The translations under genes and the position numbers were made by a program. DNA of 64,000 bases from the NCBI RefSeq assembly GCF_003820355.1, contig NZ_RPOK01000004.1:124001-188000 (forward strand). The letters are read 5' to 3'. The notes beneath the pieces are model-generated. The model was not told the origin of the DNA, made no database searches, and saw only the letters and a program-made list of their open reading frames with translations. The DNA comes from Paralteromonas sediminis. GTDB taxonomy: Bacteria > Pseudomonadota > Gammaproteobacteria > Enterobacterales > Alteromonadaceae. Positions within the stretch are counted from its first letter, which is position 1. Each line of letters begins with the position of its first letter. Shown piece by piece: positions 7,448 to 18,120 of this stretch.

Positions 7448-8089
7448 ATGAAAGACCTTAATAAAATGTTATCTGGACTCAGTAAAAGTGGATTCCTTAG
7501 CGGCATGGCAGGAGGCGCAGTAGGTGGCTCATTAACCAATATGGTAATGGGCAAAAAGTCTAAAAAGGCAGGTAAAACTGCGCTTAAAGTGGGTGCCCTC
7601 GCGGCAGTGGGAGGGTTAGCATGGAAAGCCTATCAGCAATATAGCACCGCGAAAGGCGCTCAATCGCCTCAACATTCTCGTTTTAACTATGTGCCAGAAA
7701 GCATACCCGCGCAACGCTTCGAACAGATTGCAGAAGACAACCAAAGTGATAACGGGCAACTGCTTATTATGCGCGCAATGATCACGGCAGCATATGCCGA
7801 TGGACACCTTGATCCACAGGAACAGTCACGTATTTTTGCCCATGTAGAAGAAATGACCCTGTCGGTAGAAGAGAAAGCATCATTATTTGATGAGCTTCGA
7901 AATCCATTATCGTTGGACGCTCTCGTGACTGCCACACCCGATTCAGAAACGGCTATCGAGGTCTACACTGCGTCAGTACTGGCTATTGACACTAACCAGT
8001 TGGCGTCAAAGCAGTATCTTGCTCAACTGGCTGATAAATTATTTATTCCCACCGCACTCAGAGAAGCAATACACCAAGAGACGATGTAA
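7448..8089 (+). CDS. DUF533 (YebE-like) membrane-associated protein
   Basis: I prefer the ATG at 7448 because AGGAAGAAG sits just upstream; an in-frame ATG at 7427 would add seven residues but has no evident ribosome site. The product (about 213 residues) has a Gly/Ala-rich hydrophobic stretch (FLSGMAGGAVGGSLTNMVMG, then ALKVGALAAVGGLAW). A C-terminal TerB-like helical domain follows, with MRAMITAAYADGHLDPQEQSRI resembling an EF-hand-like acidic loop. This layout matches DUF533 proteins such as E. coli YebE. The function is not established. It converges on secF across a shared terminator. Confidence 0.82.
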   Translation: MKDLNKMLSGLSKSGFLSGMAGGAVGGSLTNMVMGKKSKKAGKTALKVGALAAVGGLAWKAYQQYSTAKGAQSPQHSRFNYVPESIPAQRFEQIAEDNQSDNGQLLIMRAMITAAYADGHLDPQEQSRIFAHVEEMTLSVEEKASLFDELRNPLSLDALVTATPDSETAIEVYTASVLAIDTNQLASKQYLAQLADKLFIPTALREAIHQETM

Positions 8090-8091
8090 AC

Positions 8092-8121
8092 AAAAAACCC
8101 GCTTGCTTAAGCGGGTTTTTT
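8092..8121. terminator. Bidirectional terminator between DUF533 gene and secF
   Basis: A seven-base stem (CCCGCTT at 8098-8104, AAGCGGG at 8109-8115) with a four-base loop is flanked by an A run on the left and a T run on the right. It can therefore terminate both convergent genes. Confidence 0.88.
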
Positions 8122-8135
8122 AGTAGAAGCCTTGG

Positions 8136-9077
8136 TTACGGAAGGGGTTCTAAATCTTCACCTTCTTTTTCAACCTCTGGTGGCATCAAGTCTTCCTTAC
8201 TGATCCCCAGCGACAAGGCGACAGAGCTAGCAATGTAAATGGACGAATAAGTACCAATAATCACACCAAACAATAGCGCTGTAGCAAACCCGTGGATCAA
8301 AGCACCGCCTTTAAAAAACAATGCCAATAGCACTAGAATAGTGGTTAAAGACGTTATGATCGTTCTATTCATAGTTTGTGTAAGCGACTCGTTAATAATA
8401 TCAATCGGCTCACCTTTGCGCATCTTCCTGAAGTTTTCACGGATGCGGTCTGAAACCACAATGGTGTCGTTCAGTGAGTATCCAATTACCGCTAACACTG
8501 CTGCAAGTACCGTTAGGTCAAACTCTAGCTGTAAAATTGAAAACAGGCCGAGTGTGAGTATCACGTCATGGACTAGAGCGGCAACTGACCCCAATGCAAA
8601 TCGCCACTCAAATCTCATCGCCACGTATATCAGAATACAGATCAGGGCTACCAGCATAGCCAGCCCGCCTTGCTCTGTAAGTTCATCACCCACATTGGGC
8701 CCGACAAACTCAATTCTGCGCATATCAACCGCAGTACCGTCAGATCGCAGCGCAGCGATAACCTGATCACCAATATCAACGGCTTTCACCCCTTCTCTGG
8801 GCGCGATACGAATCAAAACATCTTGGCTACTACCAAAATTTTGCACAATAGCATCGCCAAAATTCGCTTGGGTAAGTAATGACCGAATAGACTCTAGGTT
8901 GGCAGCTTCTTCATAGCCCACTTCAATCAGGGTCCCACCGGTAAAGTCCAGCCCCCAATTGAGCTTGTTTACTGCCAGTGAAGCCAAAGAAGCTAAAATA
9001 AGCAATGTCGACACTATCATTGCGGGCATGCGCAATTTCATAAAGCCGACAGTAGAGGTTAATTTCAATAGTTGCAT
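8136..9077 (-). CDS. secF: Protein translocase subunit SecF
   Basis: The 313-residue length and architecture are typical: one N-terminal membrane segment (LRMPAMIVSTLLILASLASLAV), the conserved LNWGLDFTGGTLIEVGY, a periplasmic domain, then five membrane segments containing VGPNVGDELTEQGGLAM and the IGYSLNDTIVVSDRIREN motif. With SecD and YajC it forms the complex that uses proton motive force to help complete translocation through SecYEG. It follows secD by 12 bases on the same strand. Its final residues are acidic (EKEGEDLEPLP). Confidence 0.97.
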   Translation of the reverse strand: MQLLKLTSTVGFMKLRMPAMIVSTLLILASLASLAVNKLNWGLDFTGGTLIEVGYEEAANLESIRSLLTQANFGDAIVQNFGSSQDVLIRIAPREGVKAVDIGDQVIAALRSDGTAVDMRRIEFVGPNVGDELTEQGGLAMLVALICILIYVAMRFEWRFALGSVAALVHDVILTLGLFSILQLEFDLTVLAAVLAVIGYSLNDTIVVSDRIRENFRKMRKGEPIDIINESLTQTMNRTIITSLTTILVLLALFFKGGALIHGFATALLFGVIIGTYSSIYIASSVALSLGISKEDLMPPEVEKEGEDLEPLP

Positions 9078-9089
9078 GTCTGTAACCCC

Positions 9090-10934
9090 TTAAATTGCCA
9101 GTTTTTCAACACGACGACCACCCCAGACCGCATTAACAAGAACACGGGTAAACAGGATAGCGGTGAACATGGATGTACAAATACCAATCATCAACGTAAT
9201 TGAGAAGCCTTTAATTGGCCCGGTACCTACTGCAAACAGGATCATGCCTGCGATAAAGGTAGTAATATTGGCATCAAGGATAGTGCTAAAAGCACTGTCA
9301 TAGCCATGATGAATGGCCTGTTGAGGGCTTCTTCCGTCCCTCAGTTCCTCGCGTATACGCTCGAATATCAGCACATTTGCATCTACTGCCATACCGACCG
9401 TAAGGACAATACCTGCCATCCCCGGAAGCGATAAGGCTGCGCCAGGGATCATGGACATAATGCCGACTATCATGACCAGGTTAACTAACAAAGCTACATT
9501 AGCTACCACACCAAACGCTTTGTAATAGATAAGCATAAAGACCAGTACGGCGGCCAAGCCCCACATGATGGCTTGCATACCTAAATCAATATTTTCCTGT
9601 CCCAGACTCGGCCCAACAGTCCGTTCTTCAACAATCTGTATAGGGGCAATAAGGGCACCTGCGCGAAGAAGCAGCGCTAAGTCTCGTGCTTCTTTTGGTG
9701 AGTCCAAACCTGTGATACGGAATTGACTACCCAACTGCGCCTGAATGGTGGCAACACTAATCACCTCTTCATGCTTCTCAAAAACAAGTTTGTCGTTTTC
9801 GTCACGCTCATCGGTGGCTTTGTACTCAATAAATACCGTTGCCATAGGGCGTCCAATATTGCCACGTGTTGCACGTGACATCTTGTTTCCGCCTTCCGAA
9901 TCCAACGAAATGTTAACCTGAGAAATACCGTACTCATCTACGCCACTATTGGCATCAATAATGTGGTTACCCGTAAGCATGATGCGCTTCTCAAGCAATT
10001 GCGGAACACCCTGCTGATCTTCAACAATTTGTGAACCTGCAGGCACACGCCCATTCAGTGCATCGCGAATATCATTTGTCTGGTCCAACATCCTAAACTC
10101 AAGAGTCGCCGTAGCATTGAGGATTTCTTTGGCTCTTGCCGTATCCTGAATACCCGGAAGCTGAACCACAATGCGTTCAGCACCCTGCTTTTGCACAAGC
10201 GGCTCAGCAACACCAAGCTGATTAACACGGTTGCGAATAATGGTAATGTTTTGTTTAACCGCGTAGTCGCGAATTTCTGCCAAACGCGCCTCAGAAAAAG
10301 ACGCCCTAAGCACCAATCCATCACGCTCAGTGAAGGTTAAATCTCTGTTGCGATTTCGAAGAAAGAACTCTGCGCTATCAAGCGTTTCCTCATCGCGAAA
10401 AACGATGTCTACATGTTCTTCGACTTGTCTGACCGTGCGATATCGCAAGCCTTCTTCTCTAAGTGCTGTGCGGAAATCACCCACGGCGTCCTCTAACGCC
10501 TTATTTATGGCCTCATTCATATCCACTTCCATGAGGAAGTGAACACCGCCACGAAGATCTAAGCCTAGCTTCATAGGCGTGCCGCCAATCTCTTCTAACC
10601 ACGCTGGTGTATCCGGCGCTAAATTCATGGCAACGAAGAAATCATCGCCTAGCTGCTTTTCAAGCAGCTCTCGCGCTTTTAATTGCGTATCTGAATCAGA
10701 AACGCGAACGAGTATTTGATCATTTTCAAACTCTAATCGTTTGATAGCGATGTCATTCGCTTTCAATGTAGTTTCAACTTCTGCGACTGTGCTTTGAGTG
10801 ACTTGTGCGTCACGACCTGCAGAAATTTGTACGGCATGATCCTCACCATAAATGTTGGGCAATGCGTATAATGCACACATTGCCACAACAAAAACCGTGA
10901 TGAGAACCTTCCAAATAGAAGTCTGGTTTAACAC
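9090..10934 (-). CDS. secD: Protein translocase subunit SecD
   Basis: At 614 residues it has the full-length SecD layout: a first membrane segment ([15 protein letters not shown]), the [15 protein letters not shown] motif near residue 125, a large periplasmic P1/P4 region, and a C-terminal block of membrane segments with [18 protein letters not shown]. The motif [14 protein letters not shown] is also typical. It lies between yajC and secF, giving the standard yajC-secD-secF operon on the minus strand with spacings of 10 and 12 bases. Nothing unusual is seen. Confidence 0.98.
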   Translation of the reverse strand: MLNQTSIWKVLITVFVVAMCALYALPNIYGEDHAVQISAGRDAQVTQSTVAEVETTLKANDIAIKRLEFENDQILVRVSDSDTQLKARELLEKQLGDDFFVAMNLAPDTPAWLEEIGGTPMKLGLDLRGGVHFLMEVDMNEAINKALEDAVGDFRTALREEGLRYRTVRQVEEHVDIVFRDEETLDSAEFFLRNRNRDLTFTERDGLVLRASFSEARLAEIRDYAVKQNITIIRNRVNQLGVAEPLVQKQGAERIVVQLPGIQDTARAKEILNATATLEFRMLDQTNDIRDALNGRVPAGSQIVEDQQGVPQLLEKRIMLTGNHIIDANSGVDEYGISQVNISLDSEGGNKMSRATRGNIGRPMATVFIEYKATDERDENDKLVFEKHEEVISVATIQAQLGSQFRITGLDSPKEARDLALLLRAGALIAPIQIVEERTVGPSLGQENIDLGMQAIMWGLAAVLVFMLIYYKAFGVVANVALLVNLVMIVGIMSMIPGAALSLPGMAGIVLTVGMAVDANVLIFERIREELRDGRSPQQAIHHGYDSAFSTILDANITTFIAGMILFAVGTGPIKGFSITLMIGICTSMFTAILFTRVLVNAVWGGRRVEKLAI

Positions 10935-10944
10935 AGTGTGTTCC

Positions 10945-11280
10945 TTACAGAGATTTCATGGTGCCTTTTGGCAATACAGCAGTCACCGAGGACTTTTGAA
11001 CGACAATATTGTTACTTTCGTTCAGAGATACTTCAATAAAGTCTTTGTCGTCGCTCACCTTAGTGATTTTTCCAACCAACCCACCTTGGGTTAATACCTC
11101 ATCGCCCTTGCTCAAAGAAGAAACCAAATTTTTGTGCTCCTTTACTCGCTTTGCCTGAGGCCGATAAAGAAGAAAGTAAAAGATTAAACCAAAAACAGCC
11201 AACATAATGAGCATTTCAAGCCCGCCACCTTGTTGACCACCCGCTGTTTGCGCATAAGCATTAGAAATAAAAAAATCCAT
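10945..11280 (-). CDS. yajC: Preprotein translocase subunit YajC
   Basis: The 111-residue protein has one membrane helix ([19 protein letters not shown]) followed directly by the family motif [33 protein letters not shown] and a small soluble beta-rich domain. YajC associates with SecDF at the inner membrane and supports secretion without being essential in E. coli. It lies 24 bases downstream of tgt and 10 bases upstream of secD in the usual order. Confidence 0.96.
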   Translation of the reverse strand: MDFFISNAYAQTAGGQQGGGLEMLIMLAVFGLIFYFLLYRPQAKRVKEHKNLVSSLSKGDEVLTQGGLVGKITKVSDDKDFIEVSLNESNNIVVQKSSVTAVLPKGTMKSL

Positions 11281-11304
11281 GGTATTCCCCGAATCTCGTT
11301 TTAA

Positions 11305-12480
<1,176 letters not shown>

Positions 12481-12542
12481 TCAGCTTACTCGTATAAATG
12501 GGCACGGAGTATAGCAACTTTTTTCTAGTTAGTGGCTTTTTC

Positions 12543-13583
12543 CTACGCAGTTTTCCGAGAAATCAGCATACTGTCTCCGTAACTGAAGAAGCGGTACTCT
12601 TCAGCAATGGCTTGCTGATAGGCCTGCATCACGTTGTCATAACCGCCAAAAGCACTAATAAGCATCATTAGGGTGCTCTCAGGCAAATGGAAGTTTGTGA
12701 ACATAGCGTCAACAACTTTGAATTCGAACCCCGGATAAATAAAGATATCTGTGTCGTCACAGTAAGGGGCGATTAATTGATCTCCGGCGACTTTGGCTGC
12801 CGTCTCCAACGAGCGAACCGAGGTCGTTCCCACTGCAATCACCCGCTTTCCGGCCGCTTTTGTTGCGACAATTTTGTCTACGACATCTTGCGGAACATCA
12901 GCGAATTCTGCATGCATTTTATGCGTTGTTATGTCGTCAACCCGCACAGGCTGAAACGTGCCAGCGCCCACGTGCAGCGTTAAAAAAGCTTGTTGAATAC
13001 CTTTTTCCTCAAGCTTTTTTAGTATATCTTTGTCAAAATGCAGTCCGGCTGTGGGCGCAGCAACTGCACCTGGTTCTTTACTGTATACCGTTTGATATCG
13101 GTCTTTGTCAGCATCTTCGTCTGGTCTGTCAATATAGGGAGGAAGCGGCATATGCCCATAGTTTTCGAGAAGACTTAATACTGAGTCTTTCTCTTCGAAT
13201 GTAAGCTCAAATAAAGCATCTCTCCTACCCGTCACTTTAACATTGACGGTGCCTTCAAGAATAAGATGTGTACCAGCCTTTGGTGCTTTGCTAGCTCTCA
13301 CATGCGCAACGCACTCGTGTGTTCCGGTGATGCGCTCAACAAGCACCTCAACGTTCCCGCCAGTTTCTTTTTTTCCTAACATTCTGGCAGGAATAACTTT
13401 TGTATTATTGAACACTAAAAGGTCACCTTCTTGTAAAAGGTCTATGCAATCAGTAAAGGCCTTGTGCTCAACTTTTCCCGTATTCCCATCCAAAGTGAGT
13501 AACCGACTGGCTGTTCGTTGGGCGGTTGGATATTTAGCAATTAAATGTTCGGGTAAATCAAAATGAAAATCTGACAATTTCAT
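12543..13583 (-). CDS. queA: S-adenosylmethionine:tRNA ribosyltransferase-isomerase
   Basis: The 346-residue length is normal. QueA transfers and isomerises the ribosyl group of S-adenosylmethionine onto preQ1-tRNA to make epoxyqueuosine. Motifs seen are [40 protein letters not shown], the central [10 protein letters not shown] with [13 protein letters not shown], and the C-terminal [19 protein letters not shown]. It is the upstream gene of the queA-tgt-yajC-secDF run on the minus strand. Confidence 0.98.
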   Translation of the reverse strand: MKLSDFHFDLPEHLIAKYPTAQRTASRLLTLDGNTGKVEHKAFTDCIDLLQEGDLLVFNNTKVIPARMLGKKETGGNVEVLVERITGTHECVAHVRASKAPKAGTHLILEGTVNVKVTGRRDALFELTFEEKDSVLSLLENYGHMPLPPYIDRPDEDADKDRYQTVYSKEPGAVAAPTAGLHFDKDILKKLEEKGIQQAFLTLHVGAGTFQPVRVDDITTHKMHAEFADVPQDVVDKIVATKAAGKRVIAVGTTSVRSLETAAKVAGDQLIAPYCDDTDIFIYPGFEFKVVDAMFTNFHLPESTLMMLISAFGGYDNVMQAYQQAIAEEYRFFSYGDSMLISRKTA

Positions 13584-13736
13584 GATTAAAAGTTGGCCTG
13601 CATTAAAAGATTGGTATTAAAAAAAATACGCTAGACGCGTTTTTGATACGTTAAAAGCTTGGTGCGTGGTCATTTTACTTCTATTCTCGGAGAAACTGAA
13701 TATTTGCCCTCCCGGCACTTATCGCTCTATTTGCGC

Positions 13737-13994
13737 TCATTTATTGGGCGCATTTTTTTTTACATCCTCGGTTATGCCTTTTACCCGCACCATATCCAAC
13801 GCTTGTGATTCGAGACATAATAATATCTGAACGAACAAATCGGCGCCAAGAATGCCTTTATTTATCTTGTTGCGCAAATTATCTGCTGATTGTTGAATGC
13901 CCAGTGTTTTTAGACGATCACTGAGATCCTGATATTTGACGCCTCTGGCAGACATTTCTGATTTAATAATTCTTGAAACCGTTTCTCGCCACAT
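13737..13994 (-). CDS. DUF6471 domain protein, putative small helix-turn-helix protein
   Basis: The protein is 85 residues long and resembles DUF6471: an N-terminal WRETVSRIIKSEMSARGVKYQDLSDRL helix pair, followed by LGIQQSADNLRNKINKGI and FVQILLCLESQAL. The pattern is that of a phage-repressor-like helix-turn-helix (a xenobiotic-response-like fold), so DNA binding is plausible. It is divergent from the yjf cluster that begins at 14198 and could regulate it, but no operator was identified. An AGGA lies about 12 bases upstream of the ATG. Confidence is moderate because the protein is short. Confidence 0.65.
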   Translation of the reverse strand: MWRETVSRIIKSEMSARGVKYQDLSDRLKTLGIQQSADNLRNKINKGILGADLFVQILLCLESQALDMVRVKGITEDVKKNAPNK

Positions 13995-14197
13995 CTAAAA
14001 ATCCTACACATTTGGGTATTATAATTTACAAAAACATATTTTTTTACACATTCGGATTGTATTTATTATTGACGTATTTATCTCTTACGTCTAGGCTGAT
14101 CTTGAAAATTAGTCATAATTCCATTGCATGCTGGTACCAGAAGGGTAATGTTAAGTTTTCATACAGGTATCACATCAACACGGTGAAGGAGATAAAA

Positions 14198-14599
14198 ATG
14201 GCGTGGGAATTAGCACAGCTGGAAGACTTGTTAAAAAACAAAGACGATTACGTAGTAACGCATGAAGGCGATTGTTTGCTGATTGCAAACAGTGATGGGC
14301 TGGATGCATGGCTAGCCGTAAGCGGTGAACAGATAGTGGTTGAAAGTGTGTTGTTTAGTGCAGCACAGGTGAAAGACAAAGGCGCGTTAAATCACGACAT
14401 TTTGTCTACACACATGTTGTTTCCGTTAACAACTGTAGGAATTTCGACTATCGACAACGAAGAATATTATGTTGCTTTCGGTGCGCTTAGCTCGCAATCA
14501 AAGGCAGAGAGTATTGAAATTGAAATTGCCAGCTTATTTCAAAATGTCGCGGCGTTTTTAGACGCTTACGAAGGTCATTTACACGCATTGAGTGAATAG
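14198..14599 (+). CDS. yjfI: YjfI family protein (DUF2170)
   Basis: I place the start at the ATG at 14198, which is preceded by AAGGAGAT; an upstream open frame from 13973 lacks support. The 133-residue protein is acidic, with no membrane segment, and resembles DUF2170 (YjfI): WELAQLEDLLKNKDDY, then the LPVSG-like position WLAVSGEQIVVESVLF and THMLFPLTTVGIS. It is the first gene of a plus-strand cluster running yjfI, yjfJ, channel, yjfK, yjfL, yjfM, yjfC, equivalent to the E. coli yjfIJKLMC set with one addition. Its biochemical role is not known to me; the neighbouring PspA-like protein suggests an envelope-stress link. Confidence 0.8.
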   Translation: MAWELAQLEDLLKNKDDYVVTHEGDCLLIANSDGLDAWLAVSGEQIVVESVLFSAAQVKDKGALNHDILSTHMLFPLTTVGISTIDNEEYYVAFGALSSQSKAESIEIEIASLFQNVAAFLDAYEGHLHALSE

Positions 14600-14610
14600 A
14601 GGAGACGGAT

Positions 14611-15291
14611 ATGTCTGTATGGAAAAAATTAATTACTGCAGTTAAAGGTGGTGCCACTGAAGCAGCACAAGCTGTTGCTGACGGGCAAGCTATTCGCATT
14701 CTTGAACAGGAAATTCGAGAAGCAAAAGAAGAGCTTCGCAAGTCGGATCACGCACGCACGCAAATTTTGGCCAAATGTAAATTGTCACAGCAGAAAATTG
14801 ACGGCTTTGATCAGTCTATTGCTGAATATGAGGCGCACGCTCGCAAAGCAGCCGACTCAGATAGACAATTGGCGCTTGATTGCGCACAGAAGGTGGCAGA
14901 CTTGAGAGCTCAGCGTGATAGCGAACAGACTTACCTTGATCAGTTTCGCACGTCAGAGAAGCAATTGGCAGCCAATATTGACCAGGCAAAGGCTAATTTA
15001 CGTCGCTTGGAGCAACAGGTTGATATGGTTAAGGCAACAGAAACCGTTCAAAAGGCTCAGGTTTCCGTTTCGTCGCGCCACATGGGTGCAAACAGCAAGA
15101 TGAAAACTGCTACTGAATCTCTGTCGCGAATTCAGGAACGTCAAAAGTTGAAAGGGGCAGAACTGGAAGCCGCCGAGGAGTTAGCCCAGGCTGAGTCGAC
15201 AGACGATTTAGAATCGCGTCTGGCAGCAGCGGGGATAAAGGGTGGCCAGGCATCTGCCGATGATGAACTTAGCCGTATCCTTGGAAAATAG
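14611..15291 (+). CDS. yjfJ: PspA/IM30 family protein, YjfJ-like
   Basis: The 226-residue protein is almost entirely helical and predicted to be coiled coil from about residues 25 to 190 (heptads such as ILEQEIREAKEELRKS and DQAKANLRRLEQQV). It begins SVWKKLITAVKGGATEAAQA, an amphipathic N-terminal helix typical of PspA/Vipp1 proteins, which bind stressed inner membranes. A strong ribosome site (GAGGAG) lies eight bases before the start, 11 bases after yjfI. The C terminus (DELSRILGK) matches the short terminal helix of the YjfJ branch. Confidence 0.88.
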   Translation: MSVWKKLITAVKGGATEAAQAVADGQAIRILEQEIREAKEELRKSDHARTQILAKCKLSQQKIDGFDQSIAEYEAHARKAADSDRQLALDCAQKVADLRAQRDSEQTYLDQFRTSEKQLAANIDQAKANLRRLEQQVDMVKATETVQKAQVSVSSRHMGANSKMKTATESLSRIQERQKLKGAELEAAEELAQAESTDDLESRLAAAGIKGGQASADDELSRILGK

Positions 15292-15359
15292 TAAGTACTT
15301 GAATGCATTGGGGGTAGTCTGACATGATATCCCCAATGTTTACTCTGTAGGGATGCAAA

Positions 15360-16418
15360 ATGGCACCTTGGATTAAAGTTCGCAAAGTCATGCTGCGTTA
15401 CTTCGCCAACTCTAACTGGTCGACCATTTTTATACTCACGCTCTTGTATGGGCTTGTGGCATTTGCGTTATTAGATTGGGCCGGAGAAGAAGACATTGTT
15501 GCTGACGGCAATTTTGTCTACTGGCTTACCGTCACTGCCTCAACCGTAGGATACGGTGACTACTCGCCGTCGAGTATTGCCGGAAAATGGATCGTTGCAC
15601 TTTACGTCATCCCTTTTGGTTTGTCGCTATTCGCCTGGGTTATTGGGAAGATTGCAGCATGGGTTTCACTTCAGTTGAGAAAAGGGTTTAAAGGTATGAA
15701 ATCACTCCAGGTTTCTGAGCATATCTTAGTGATAGGATGGAACGAGCAGCGCACGATTCAATTGTTAAATTTGTTATTGCGAGAACGGGATACCTCTTAC
15801 GAACAGCCAGAAATTGTACTATGTGTGAAAGCCGATATTGAAAACCCCATGCCAGGAAAGGTTGAGTTTGTTCGCGTCGAATCCTTCAATAACGATATTG
15901 ACATGGACAGAGCAAAAGTAGCAGAAGCGAGAACCATTCTTATTGATAATCCGCAGGACGATGTCACCATGACCACCGCGCTGTATTGCGCAAGCCGAAA
16001 TCCAGATGCACATAAAGTCGCCTATTTTAATGATGATACACTAGTTGGCCTGCTAAGAACCCACTGCCCGAATGTCGAATGCACGCCCAGTGTTGCAGTA
16101 GAAATGTTAGCTAAATCAGCTTTTGATCCAGGCTCAAGCATATTACATCACGATTTATTGAATGTAGAAGATGGACAGGCGCAGTACTCAATTACCGTAC
16201 CCGACGATACAGGCACCATGTCGGTAGAAACGGCTTTTGTGAACTTGAAGCGCCACTACAACGCAATACTCATCAGCATTGCACCACTAGGCAGCTATCG
16301 ACAAATGAAAGTCAATCCCGCATTCACTGACACTATTCAGCCAGGCGACAAACTATTTTATATTGCTGATGAGCGTGTCAATAATATTCAGTGGCAGCGC
16401 ATTGCCTCGGAGGCGTAA
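15360..16418 (+). CDS. Two-TM potassium channel with cytoplasmic RCK-like domain
   Basis: The 352-residue protein has a first membrane helix (IFILTLLYGLVAFALL), a pore loop with selectivity filter TVGYGDY (about residues 60-66), and a second membrane helix (WIVALYVIPFGLSLFAWVIG). A cytoplasmic Rossmann-like RCK/TrkA-N domain follows, opening HILVIGWNEQRT. A second, RCK-C-like part ends with LGSYRQMKVNPAFTDTIQPGDKLFYIAD. The glycine motif is GWNEQ rather than GxGxxG, so nucleotide binding may differ from TrkA. It lies between yjfJ and yjfK, and its stop is immediately followed by the yjfK start, so it belongs to this operon. Confidence 0.88.
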   Translation: MAPWIKVRKVMLRYFANSNWSTIFILTLLYGLVAFALLDWAGEEDIVADGNFVYWLTVTASTVGYGDYSPSSIAGKWIVALYVIPFGLSLFAWVIGKIAAWVSLQLRKGFKGMKSLQVSEHILVIGWNEQRTIQLLNLLLRERDTSYEQPEIVLCVKADIENPMPGKVEFVRVESFNNDIDMDRAKVAEARTILIDNPQDDVTMTTALYCASRNPDAHKVAYFNDDTLVGLLRTHCPNVECTPSVAVEMLAKSAFDPGSSILHHDLLNVEDGQAQYSITVPDDTGTMSVETAFVNLKRHYNAILISIAPLGSYRQMKVNPAFTDTIQPGDKLFYIADERVNNIQWQRIASEA

Positions 16419-17069
16419 ATGTTTTCAAAACTGTTTGGTAGCAAACCCGCAAAGCCATCAAGACCTGAGTCCCCCCAAATAATGGGACTTTACTTAGGTG
16501 GTTCGTTTGAACTAGACGAACTTAAACTCAAACTGATTACTCCTGAGCTCACCATAGAAAAGCCCGCTTCGCATCACCTTATTCAAGCGGTAGGCGAGGC
16601 CCATTTGGATTCTGGCGGCAAGATGCTTCGGTTCTACACAGACGATGATGCGTTCTTACAAATCATTCTTGACGGCGGTGATACTGAAAACCATATTACT
16701 GATGTAAAGCTCTGGTATTTCTATGATACGCAAACAATTGGTAATGACAGTCAATGGACGCAAGCACTGAACCATACCATTTCCACGCCTACTTATCAGG
16801 TTGACGGGAACGAGTTCACACGTGTTTGGAATGCAGTTGGCGAGGTTTCCCCGCCAGTAGCTGTTACGGAAAAGACCTTCGAAGAAGACGGTGATACGAG
16901 TGAAACTGACCAATTTATGATGCTTTATGAACGTCCACTTGATGACGACAGAACAGAATCGCTTTTGGTGGTAGGTGAAGAGAAAATTATTGGTAATAAC
17001 GCCGATAGATGTTTGGTCATCAGTACTGGCTTTGATATTCAGCCTGCTGATATAAGAATAAATGGTTAA
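16419..17069 (+). CDS. yjfK: YjfK family protein (DUF2491)
   Basis: The 216-residue soluble protein starts MFSKLFGS and then shows the DUF2491 pattern: GLYLGGSFELDELKLKL, LIQAVGEAHLDSGGKMLRFYTDDDAFLQI, and late MMLYERPLDDDRTESLLVVGEE. The start abuts the channel stop, and GGAGG lies within the end of the channel gene, indicating tight coupling. No catalytic motif is recognised. In E. coli the orthologue sits in the same place between yjfJ and yjfL. Confidence 0.85.
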   Translation: MFSKLFGSKPAKPSRPESPQIMGLYLGGSFELDELKLKLITPELTIEKPASHHLIQAVGEAHLDSGGKMLRFYTDDDAFLQIILDGGDTENHITDVKLWYFYDTQTIGNDSQWTQALNHTISTPTYQVDGNEFTRVWNAVGEVSPPVAVTEKTFEEDGDTSETDQFMMLYERPLDDDRTESLLVVGEEKIIGNNADRCLVISTGFDIQPADIRING

Positions 17070-17078
17070 GGAAACAAT

Positions 17079-17495
17079 ATGGACGCTTTATACGATTCAA
17101 TCGCCGGGCTCGGCAACTTTGCACTTTACTTCGCTATCTCGGTGGCTTTTTTGTTTGTTTTCAAAGTCGTTTATGCCTTCGTGACGCCGCACGACGAATG
17201 GAAGCTGGTTAAAGAAGATAAAAATACCGCGGCTGCCATTGGGTTTGGCGGTGCATTAATTGGTTTTGCCATCGCGCTGTCTGGTGCCGCAGCGAATTCT
17301 GTCAGTCTCGTCGATTTTGCAATATGGGGTGGCGTTGCCATTATTGCTCAGTCTCTGGCATTTGCACTTTTGAGATTTACCTTTATGCCAAAAATCGCAG
17401 AACGCATTAACAACAACGAAGTATCTGCTGGCACCATGCTGGCCGCTATGTCAGTGTCAGTGGGCCTGCTTAACGCGGCTTGTATGACCTACTAA
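17079..17495 (+). CDS. yjfL: DUF350 membrane protein, YjfL-like
   Basis: The 138-residue protein has four predicted membrane helices (ALYFAISVAFLFVFKVVYAF, AAAIGFGGALIGFAIALSG, FAIWGGVAIIAQSLAFALLRF and a C-terminal AGTMLAAMSVSVGLLNAA). The conserved NTAAAIGFGGALIGFAIAL stretch is the core of DUF350. The start is nine bases after yjfK, with an AAGGA ribosome site. The family is often found with ATP-grasp and PspA genes; its role is unknown. Confidence 0.87.
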   Translation: MDALYDSIAGLGNFALYFAISVAFLFVFKVVYAFVTPHDEWKLVKEDKNTAAAIGFGGALIGFAIALSGAAANSVSLVDFAIWGGVAIIAQSLAFALLRFTFMPKIAERINNNEVSAGTMLAAMSVSVGLLNAACMTY

Positions 17496-17505
17496 GGGGG
17501 CGATC

Positions 17506-18120
17506 ATGGACGCAACAAATCAAAAGCGTACACGAGGAATAGACCTTTCAAAAATGCGCAAGTCCTTCGCCCTAAAACCACTGATTGTAGGGATGTCCGG
17601 AGTGATGCTAAGTGCTTGTGCTGACAATAGAACCGAAGCAAACATTTACACCTCTGTAGAAGACTGTATTGACGATTACCCCTCTGCAGCGGACTTGTGT
17701 CGATCTGCTTATCAAGATGCCTTAACTGAAGCAGCAAGGACGGGGCCGCGGTTCTCTACAGAATATGATTGTGAGTATGAGTTTGGCCCAAATCAGTGTC
17801 GTCAGCTCGACACAGGCGGCGTTTTTATTCCTTTTATGGCGGGCTATATGGTGAGTAACCTGCTCTCACCAAAACGTTATTATACCCAGCCCATGTACAC
17901 CTCTTATTCAAGACACAGTCCTTTCCGCTCCAGATGGATAATGGCCGATGGTTACGTATTTGACGGCGACATTCGCAAACGTAAATACAAAGTTAGAGAG
18001 GATATCTATAAACCAAAGCCAACCGTAAATCGCACGATGAAACGAGGCGGTTTTGGCAGCAGTGTAAGGGCTAAATCCTCTTGGGGCAGCAGCTCTCGAA
18101 AAGGCAGTTGGGGAGGGTAA
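17506..18120 (+). CDS. yjfM: DUF1190 lipoprotein, YjfM-like
   Basis: The 204-residue protein has a basic N terminus, a hydrophobic segment (ALKPLIVGMSGVML) and a lipobox LSAC, so it is probably a lipoprotein. The mature part has paired cysteines (VEDCIDDYPSAADLC, YDCEYEFGPNQC), consistent with disulfides, and a Ser/Gly/Trp-rich, basic C terminus (SSWGSSSRKGSWGG). This matches DUF1190 (YjfM). The stop TAA overlaps the ATG of yjfC (TAATG), so the two are translationally coupled. The roughly 25-residue basic leader before the signal is longer than usual; an internal ATG at about residue 17 is an alternative start. Confidence 0.84.
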   Translation: MDATNQKRTRGIDLSKMRKSFALKPLIVGMSGVMLSACADNRTEANIYTSVEDCIDDYPSAADLCRSAYQDALTEAARTGPRFSTEYDCEYEFGPNQCRQLDTGGVFIPFMAGYMVSNLLSPKRYYTQPMYTSYSRHSPFRSRWIMADGYVFDGDIRKRKYKVREDIYKPKPTVNRTMKRGGFGSSVRAKSSWGSSSRKGSWGG

